Shown one piece after another: positions 1-7,700 of a DNA stretch of 64,000 nucleotides. This DNA comes from JANSWP01 sp041941305. GTDB lineage: Bacteria; Bacteroidota; Bacteroidia; Chitinophagales; Saprospiraceae. The translations under genes and the position numbers were made by a program. Below the pieces are notes generated by a model. It ran no database searches and was not told the origin of the DNA. It worked only from the letters and a program-made list of their open reading frames with translations. The stretch is taken from positions 1 to 64,000 of the forward strand of contig JBGTQJ010000041.1 of assembly GCA_041941305.1 (NCBI GenBank), written 5' to 3'. Every line of letters starts with the position of its first letter. Position 1 is the stretch's first letter.

Positions 1-2184
1 GCTTTCTCTTTTGAAAGCTAAATTAAAATTATTAAAGAACTTTTTGCACGATGTACTTAGTAGCAGTTCAATATTGATTTTTTCTATTTTAGATAGGTAA
101 GTGGAGGCATCGTCACTAGCTTCCAGTTTATCTAATTTCGCATACCAGCTTTGTTCATAAAAATGGTCATTAAGTCGCTGATTCTTGAAACGATAGCCGT
201 AGCGTGCGAATATCTCATTTCGTATCAGGTTAAGCTCCTCTTCTGAGAAGTCTTGCAATTCTTCAGTAGTTAAATACTTTTCTGATGCCTGGGGATATTG
301 TCCAAGGATAATCGGTTTTTTCAAGTTAACTCTACTTTTATGAATATATCCCTCGCTGCCGTCTTGAGTGAAGGCAGGCCACCAATTAGACTGACCGGAT
401 TTAAGCACCGTAAAATATTGCCCTTCCAGAATTCGGGTAATTACTTTTGAATTTGAAGACCTGTTTTCTCTTATATTAGTGTAACCATCCTGATCATTAA
501 TAACTGCAGAATAACTTCTTATTGCTTGAGAGATTGTTAAAGGAGTTTCCTCAGATTTAGGTTCAGGCTTAATAAAATTGGCACTCTGATTTTGATTTAT
601 TTTGTTGATGGATGTTAATTCATCAGACCCTGTTTTAGAAATGAGGTTCCAGCTAAACCATCCAACTAATATAAGTACTAAAGCAGAAGTTGAGATGATA
701 CCTACTCTCTTAATCCGGGTTTTTTCGATCTTTCCCGTCTCCTTAAAAAAATCTTGGATTACAGTTAGGAATCCATTTGATTTTTGCTTCATGCCTATTC
801 TTTCCCAAACTTCTTTCAAATTAATCATTGCTTCATTCTTAAAAGCAATTAGTGATTCTGAAAGTTGTTTACCAGTATCATCTTGTGATTGAACAATATC
901 AGATTCAACATATACTGCTTGAGTTGGTTGCTCTGGTACTATTTTCTGACTAGGTTGCAGGCTGGATTTTAGCACTGGCTGAACCTTTGTATTTTCAGAA
1001 GCTGGTAAATGCTGTATAAGATCTACAAGCATTGTTATTGCACCAAAAACGGAGGCATAAAATCCAATTCCTAGTGCTTCATGAAAGTCTGTTTCCTTGA
1101 AAAGTCCGATTTCGTTTAACTTAACAAAAATATAAATGTGTACAAGTATTATGGTGATTTGGGAAACTTTTATTAGCCTATCGTTTACTTTCTCCTGATT
1201 AAGTTTTCCATATAAAACAATACCTGCACCAATAGGGAGAAGCACTAAAAAAAATACGGAATCCCCAACTCCAAGTTTGTTTCCCATTGACATAATATCA
1301 TAACCAGAAAATGAACCAAGAAAGGTTTTAATCCAAGGCAGAAGAAATCCAATTATCAATGCGATTGCTCCTATAATCGTAACTTTATTTAATTCAGTTT
1401 TTCCTAGTGTTGAATTGCTTGAGTCATCTATATTGAACTGATCTGTTTTTTCCTGAGTAGAACCCTCATGCGATAATTGAGGATCCAGATTGGATGGTAT
1501 TTCTTCATTTTCGGTCAGTTCAGTAAGGATGCCTTCCAAATTTGCCTTTACTAAATTATTTGAATCCCTTAAAGGTTTTGAAATGTTCTTTACAGGCTCT
1601 CCTTCTTTTTGGTTATTATGCAGTTCAACATATTCCTCTGGTTTAGAATGTTGAGGCATTGCAACCTGGACAATCGGAGTCTCCCCATAAGTTTCTTTAG
1701 ATATGGGGGAAATGGTTCGATCTCCAGTACTTCCTAAATGTTTGTCAATTTGTTCCTGTGCCTTTCTTCTTTCAAGTTCCTGCTTCACAGCTCCATGAAC
1801 ACATTTTTTATTTACTGGATTGAAATATGTGCCCAAAGATTTAGCAATGACCAAGGCAACCGGAATACCGATAATAGTGAAAAATAAAAATGCGACCTGA
1901 ATTATTGCAGCAATACAGAGGAAAAAACCAAAGGGGAAATAAAGAATCCTGACAATGGTTGAATAGGCTTCCCAGACAACATTCTGTTTTTCATTTAATT
2001 CTTTTTTGCTAATCATTTCATGACCAAATGGATGAAGTAGAAATTTCCCAAATTCCATCAATCCAAGCCCAATTGGCGCTGCCACAACTGTCAGAGTTAA
2101 TAATAAGCCTAATAAATAAACGAAAATTGCATTTACAAACCCAAAGAAAGGAAAATGCCAAAGGATGTTTCCCAAAGTTTTCAT
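1..2184 (-). CDS. YccF / SH3b / YARHG membrane protein, C-terminus cut by window edge
   Basis: An open frame of 728 codons starts at an ATG and runs off the left edge without a stop. Residues 1-125 look like a YccF (DUF307) inner-membrane module: GNILWHFPFFG, two hydrophobic segments, PFG, then a second half ending in TIIGIP. A charged linker follows. Further hydrophobic segments lie near residues 265-290, 365-392 and 490-512. The distal part carries a bacterial SH3 domain (about 569-622, YTNIRENRSSNSKVI) and a YARHG domain (about 642-690, RNEIFARYGYRF). YARHG and SH3b domains are usually extracytoplasmic, so the C-terminus probably lies in the periplasm (inference). An in-frame alternative upstream start was not found. 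The domain calls are fairly secure, but the role of the fusion is unknown. Confidence 0.8.
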   Translation of the reverse strand, partial: MKTLGNILWHFPFFGFVNAIFVYLLGLLLTLTVVAAPIGLGLMEFGKFLLHPFGHEMISKKELNEKQNVVWEAYSTIVRILYFPFGFFLCIAAIIQVAFLFFTIIGIPVALVIAKSLGTYFNPVNKKCVHGAVKQELERRKAQEQIDKHLGSTGDRTISPISKETYGETPIVQVAMPQHSKPEEYVELHNNQKEGEPVKNISKPLRDSNNLVKANLEGILTELTENEEIPSNLDPQLSHEGSTQEKTDQFNIDDSSNSTLGKTELNKVTIIGAIALIIGFLLPWIKTFLGSFSGYDIMSMGNKLGVGDSVFFLVLLPIGAGIVLYGKLNQEKVNDRLIKVSQITIILVHIYIFVKLNEIGLFKETDFHEALGIGFYASVFGAITMLVDLIQHLPASENTKVQPVLKSSLQPSQKIVPEQPTQAVYVESDIVQSQDDTGKQLSESLIAFKNEAMINLKEVWERIGMKQKSNGFLTVIQDFFKETGKIEKTRIKRVGIISTSALVLILVGWFSWNLISKTGSDELTSINKINQNQSANFIKPEPKSEETPLTISQAIRSYSAVINDQDGYTNIRENRSSNSKVITRILEGQYFTVLKSGQSNWWPAFTQDGSEGYIHKSRVNLKKPIILGQYPQASEKYLTTEELQDFSEEELNLIRNEIFARYGYRFKNQRLNDHFYEQSWYAKLDKLEASDDASTYLSKIEKINIELLLSTSCKKFFNNFNLAFKRES

Positions 2185-2365
2185 GATATTGAAATTTTGT
2201 TCATGGTGAAAATTCCCTCCTATCCCTTCTATTGGCTTTCTCTAAATATTTCTTAAATTATGCTCTATACAAGCCGCATTTTTAACTTGCCGAAGCCGAC
2301 AAATAACTACTTTATGATAATTGATTAGTATAGTATGTGCATTTCAGAAAAGTTTGCTATTCAAA

Positions 2366-3277
2366 TCAGTTTATTACACGTTGCAAAGTTTGCTGACCAT
2401 CTTTACCATCAAGAACAATCATATCATGTGTAAAAACAGTAAATTTATCTACCCCTGCATCTTGCTTATCCCCTGATTTCGCTGAATATATAAACTGATT
2501 TCCTACAATATTATAAGTTCCATCGAAAATTTTATTTCCTTGAAACTCACCAAAATATTTACCTTCTTGTTCAAAAGTTATAAGAAACGTATTTCCTTTA
2601 CTATCTAGCTTCCACTGACCAATGATCGCTGTTGAATATTCAGTTTCATTAACTACTTCTAAATTTGGTTCTCTTAATTCCTTGGAATTATTTGACGTTT
2701 TATCCAGTAATTCAATATTTACACAAGAATAGCCCGACCTTAACTTGTCTGCATTTTTCGTTTTTTTGGGTCCGCCATCAAATGATTTGCCTCCAATCAA
2801 ATATCGAACATACTCAATGTTTTCAGACTGTAATAGACGAATCTGTTCTAATGAAATATCTGATAGCATTTGAACACTTATTAAATATTTATCCAAAAAT
2901 TCTTTGGCATTTGGAGTTATATTTAATGGCTTAAAAGAAAGGACTTGACCCCCAACTCGAATCGAAAATTCACTTTGTTTTGTGTTATTTAGATAAGTAT
3001 TATTAGCCGCGCGATAATCATCAGAAGTAAGATTGTCTTTATACGTTGCAGACAAAAATATATTCTGTTCTCCATTTCCTGTCACTTCAATTAAATGAAG
3101 TAACAGTTCTGTATTGTTATCACCTATTAAAGCAGAAGGAACTACTATCCCTCCATATCCTGTAATGGATTGTCCTGTCAGTTTATCAGTAGTTTGTATA
3201 GCTGGTTTACAATTTTGACCAGGTGCAACAACTATTGATATCAAAAAAAAGCACGTTAGGAAAGTAAATCGTTTCAT
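2366..3277 (-). CDS. Secreted protein with lipocalin-like C-terminal domain
   Basis: A 303-aa protein with a clear signal peptide (MKRFTFLTCFFLISIVVAPGQ). Residues 22-200 match no family I recognise. The last 85 residues (IIGQWKLDSKGNTFLITFEQEGKYFGEF...) have the GxW opening and alternating short strands of small lipocalin-like or DUF-type barrel domains. It lies downstream of a perfect 24-bp inverted repeat and, on the same strand, upstream of the YccF-type gene, with about 180 bp between them. No catalytic motif is visible. It is probably a periplasmic or surface-exposed small-molecule or peptidoglycan-associated protein, but this is a guess from fold resemblance. Confidence 0.7.
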   Translation of the reverse strand: MKRFTFLTCFFLISIVVAPGQNCKPAIQTTDKLTGQSITGYGGIVVPSALIGDNNTELLLHLIEVTGNGEQNIFLSATYKDNLTSDDYRAANNTYLNNTKQSEFSIRVGGQVLSFKPLNITPNAKEFLDKYLISVQMLSDISLEQIRLLQSENIEYVRYLIGGKSFDGGPKKTKNADKLRSGYSCVNIELLDKTSNNSKELREPNLEVVNETEYSTAIIGQWKLDSKGNTFLITFEQEGKYFGEFQGNKIFDGTYNIVGNQFIYSAKSGDKQDAGVDKFTVFTHDMIVLDGKDGQQTLQRVIN

Positions 3278-3294
3278 GAGTTATAATATTTACA

Positions 3295-3352
3295 AAAAAC
3301 TTGATTCCATTCTTTTTAAATTTTAAAATAAAAAGAATGGAATCAAGTTTTT
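3295..3352 (-). promoter_or_regulatory. Perfect 24-bp inverted repeat in the leader of the lipocalin-like gene
   Basis: Two exactly complementary 24-nt arms (3295-3318 and 3329-3352, core CTTGATTCCATTCTTTTT) enclose a 10-nt AT loop. The element ends 18 bp upstream of the start codon at 3277. Both ends carry runs of A/T, so it would act as a terminator in either direction. No gene ends here on either strand, which makes an attenuator or cruciform-type control site possible. Confidence 0.6.
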
Positions 3353-3674
3353 CTCTTATATGCAATCATATTAATACAAGTCTATTGCTAAAGACTATAA
3401 GGAAAAGGTATGTTGTATCAATTGGTAGGTGGGGGCCTTTTTATTAAAAATAAACGAGATGGAGGCAACTAAAAATGAAATCACTCTGATTTTTTGGTCT
3501 TAATCCAAGTATAACGAAAACAAATATAAAAAATGTTTAGTATATTATTGTGTTTTTCTTTGACAATTCCGAATAAATGATATGTCCAAGTAGAAATCAT
3601 CAAAACAACTTTAATTCAGTAGTAGTTTTCAATGCTGGAATGGATTCTATTAATTCTGGTTTTTATTATTTAAA

Positions 3675-3770
3675 CTAATTCACCTTCAAAACTGCCTTCA
3701 CACAATCCACCATCCTTTTAGAAATCCTCTCTTCATCAAATGCTTTTCACAAAACCGCTTTAGAAACATA
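3675..3770 (-). pseudogene. Possible C-terminal remnant of a lost gene
   Basis: Read on the minus strand, the end of this stretch translates to KAFDEERISKRMVDCVKAVLKVN followed by TAG (split here: KAFDEERISKR then MVDCVKAVLKVN). It looks like a helical protein C-terminus. The sequence just upstream (EEEKANTIMFLKRFCEK) is open only in another frame, suggesting a frameshift. It is too short to assign to a family. Confidence 0.25.
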
Positions 3771-4166
3771 ATGGTATTAGCCTTTTCTTCCTCTTTTTCT
3801 TTATTGATTGATTATTTGAAAAATCAGAATGTTTGGATTACTCGTCCTTGTTCTTGGACATAGGTGCTATTTAACAAAAGAATATTCAATTTAGATATTT
3901 CGTCATCCGATTTTTTAATTTAAGGATTTAGAAGTGAGAACAATTAAGACAGCCTTTATAAAGCAGCAAAACACCTAAACGTTGAACCAAAACCACAAAA
4001 GCCTTGATAAACAAATAGTTATATCAAGAATAATTAATTGCCACACACACAAGGACTGAAGGATTAGCATTAAATTCCGTTAAAATTAACTCACTAATGA
4101 TCAATTTTTTACAAATTATGATGATTCTCATAACTCAATAAAAACTCGGGGAAACTTCAAAATGTC

Positions 4167-4242
4167 GTACCAAAACAAAAAATGCCCGATACAACTTACT
4201 GCATATCAGGCATTTATAGCGCCCCGCAGGGACTTGAACCTT
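4167..4242 (-). repeat. tRNA 3'-end fragment plus terminator; direct-repeat partner of the tRNA-Asn locus
   Basis: These 76 nt align at roughly 90% with 32686-32762, the 3' end and terminator of the intact tRNA-Asn, in the same orientation. The fragment keeps the T-loop (GGTTCAAGTCCCTG), the acceptor 3' strand (GGGGCGC) and a terminator hairpin (AAATGCC at 4180-4186, GGCATTT at 4209-4215, then a T-run on the minus strand). The sequence loses similarity at 4243, inside the T-stem, so this is not a working tRNA. It is a candidate attachment-site remnant, or alternatively a decayed duplicate tRNA gene. Confidence 0.65.
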
Positions 4243-4749
4243 AGGAAGCATGGTGTCACATGTATCTAAATGTATTTATAATCAGTTGGTTATCAGTTTT
4301 TAATTCTCATTTAGCACCATTAGAATTCATTTAAGACTTCTATTTGTTGTACCAAGACTATATATTAATTGAGACATGTTTAGTATTTCTCATCTCCTTA
4401 AAAAAAGACAAAATTTAGAAAGGTGGATTGGGATTTTGGAAAGATTATTGAGACACAGAATTATAATATTTCATTCGCCATAATTACATTATTCGGCTTT
4501 TATGAGTTTCGTTACCGTGTTTCAGTATGACAAAGATAATTTTCTCTTTTTTATCCCGTTGCATGTATAAGTTGCAATTTACCTATATTTTTGAGTAATT
4601 TTAGCCCCTATTTATCTTCTATATACTATCCAATCCTTTTACCACTCCCAAAATTAGGTTACCACATATTGTTTCTAAATCATATTAAAGCGTCTCCGTT
4701 TTGTTGAAAAAGAGACGCAAGGTTAATTTTTTAGACAAATTGTAATCCT

Positions 4750-7700
4750 ATGAATGCTTTTTACTTTAGAAAGGGCATACCGTTTATTTTAGCTTGTACA
4801 ATTGTATGTTTTTTAACATTAGATGCACTGGGTCAATGCGATTTAAATTGCAATGTTTTTCAGGATGTCAATGGCGATTTTACAAATGAATTAAGTGTAG
4901 AAGCCCCCCCAGGACTGTGTGGAGAGAATCTGATACTTCCCTCCCCAACTGTTATTGGATGTGGAATTCCAGGTCCACTGACGAATTTATTGACTGAAGA
5001 TTTTTCTGGCGGAAATTTACCAGGTGGCTGGAATTTATCTTTTGAAGGTACTGGAGGAAATACGAATCCAGGAAATTGTGCTGTTGATCTTTTCTCTTTT
5101 GATTGTGTTGGAGCTTACCCAAATGCTTCAGCGGCAGGACCTCCTTCGGGTTTTTCAGGAAATGTAGCCTCAATTGATGACCATGCTTCAGGAACTTCGA
5201 CTGTTGGAACTGCTTGCGTGGAAACTGAGATTGTAGATGTTAGCGGGTTTAATTCTGCTCTGGTTTCTTTCGACTATCAAAATGAGTCAGTCAATTTTAG
5301 TGGACATACGAAGGTTGATTATTGGGATGGTAGTAATTGGATAAACATATTGAACACTAAAGGGCAAGGGAGCACGAATGGTAATTTTTCAGCCTTAGTG
5401 AATGGAAACAATGCCAATTTTAAGCTTAGATTTTGTTACGATGATGATGGTGGTTTCAATTTTGGGGCTTCCTTTGACAATGTAATAATTGATGGTACAA
5501 ATACCATCCTGCCAACTCCCATCAATAATTTCAACAATTCTGCCAATGCCTCTGATTTTTATCCAGTAGGAACAACCACAGTTGGCTGGGAAGTGATGGA
5601 TCAAATGGGAAATCCAGTTTCCTGCAATATGCTTATCACAGTAGAAGATGTTGAAGACCCCGTTTTAAATTCATGCCCTACAAGTTTTACACAAGATACA
5701 GATCCAGGTGTGTGCCAAGCGAGTGTAAACTGGACAATCCCCACAATTACAGACAATTGTCCAAATGCAACACTGATGAGTACGCACAATCCAGGAGATA
5801 TTTTTTCGCTTGGTACGACTACGGTGACTTATACTGCAACAGATGCTTCAAATAATTCCAGCTCCTGTGATTTTGATGTGACCATCGAAGACAATGAACC
5901 GCCGATGGCTCTGTGTCGTGATATTACAATTCAATTGGATGGGAATGGAAGTGCCAGCATTACAGCTGCGATGATAGACAATGGAAGTGTTGATAATTGC
6001 GGAAATATTTCCTTCTCTTTAGATAAAAGCAATTTCAATTGCAATAATGTTGGTTTCAACACGGTGACTTTAACAACCTCCGATGATTCAGGAAATACGA
6101 GTTCCTGTACTTCGGAAGTGGCAGTTATCGCTTCTCCTGTTTGTCCAATTCCCGATTTTGTAAACTTTGGAGGACCAACTATTGCCGACCCTTGTACCTG
6201 TCGCGATCCTGATGCTTTTGATGAGGAGGTAGTTGTTCAGGCACTTAAACGACAGGTTTGGGAGGTTTTGACTACCAGTCTGCTAAATCCCTCGGCTGGA
6301 TTAATACCATTTCCAGCCGCAACTCCGCTCATTGAAAATCCAGTAGGCTCTGGCAATTACACATTGGCTGGAGTTCACATCGAATCTATGGGCTACAGTA
6401 TAGAAGTTCAAAGCTTTTTCTATCCAGGGCTTGTACTTAGCTTATCGAACACTTGTTTTTATCCAGATCCGGTTATCGAGGGATTGGACGGTCCTATTTG
6501 TTTGTACACACCGCCTATTACCTTGATGGGAAATGCTGGACCGGGAGTGGAAGGTACCGGTTCTTTTACCATTAATGGAATGCCGGCAACTATATTCGAT
6601 CCTATGGAATTAGGATTAGGAAGTCACTTGGTAGAATTCACTTTTGATGCAGGAAATCCTGCTGGTTTACTTGCTCCTCCTAATATTGGATGCGTGGAAA
6701 CGGTACATATGTTTGTGGAAGTACTTGAGACTCCAGAGACCGTTATATGCAACGACCTCGTTCAAATATCTGTTGATGGCAATTGCGAGGGCAATGTTAC
6801 TCCTGACCTCGTATTAGAAGGCGAATATCTGTGTTTTGATGACTATGAAGTTTTGGTAATTGATGATATAGACACCCTGGGCTCCACAATTCCTGAATCC
6901 TTCCTTCAGATAGAGTTAAAATATTTAGCAATCCATTTACCTTCAGGGAATTTATGCTGGGGACTTATTACTGCTGAAGACAAGCAACCTCCCACTCTGA
7001 ATTGTATAAACAGAACAATCCCTTGTCACATAGACATTGACAATGCACCCAAACCTTCTGCAACTGACAATTGCGATAATAATCCTACCGAAAAATTAAT
7101 TGACCAGGTCCTTATCGATGATGAGGCTTGTGATGATGATACGGTTGCTTTCAAGCGCACCTGGATCGCAATTGATGATTATGGAAATGAATCTCCTGCC
7201 TGCATGGACACTGTATATATATTGCGTCCACAAGTCATTGATTTTCCAAATGACAGAACCTGGGGTTGTGGTCAATTCAATAGAGCTGCTACCTCTTTTT
7301 CTGGTGTTCCAAATCAAGTTGGCTCCAATAAATCTGGCTTGGATGGTATTTACTGCCAATATGGATGGACTTATTCTGATGAAGAGTTAGAATTGTGCGG
7401 TGGAGCTCCTGGTGTGAAGAAAATCATCAGAACCTGGACTGTTTTGGATTGGTGTACCGGACAAATCATTCTTGATGGAGCTGGTGGAGAAGACAATATT
7501 CAATTGATCAAATTTGAAGACAATATACCTCCAAATATCAATGTCCCGGATGATGTAACCATCAGTGCAAACATTATTGGTTCACACCCAGATGCTTGTA
7601 GAGGACGCGCTCAATTGCCGAATCCTACAGCTTCTGATTGTACTGGCATTGATGTAATCAAATCTTTTACGCCTATTGGAGAAGCAGTTGGTGGCTGGGT

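Larger units (their letters stand above)
3353..4749. other. Gene-poor 1.4-kb stretch with decayed sequence
   Basis: No reading frame above 60 codons is convincing. It contains a possible gene remnant on the minus strand (3675-3770), a tRNA 3'-end fragment with terminator (4167-4242), and short direct repeats of TTGTTGTACC-like sequence near 4345. The rest is AT-rich with many stops in all frames. This is what an old insertion boundary or degraded gene would look like. Confidence 0.5.

Noticed and set aside
602..892. 96-codon plus-strand frame
   Set aside because: It lies antisense within the YccF/SH3b/YARHG gene, whose domains are clear.
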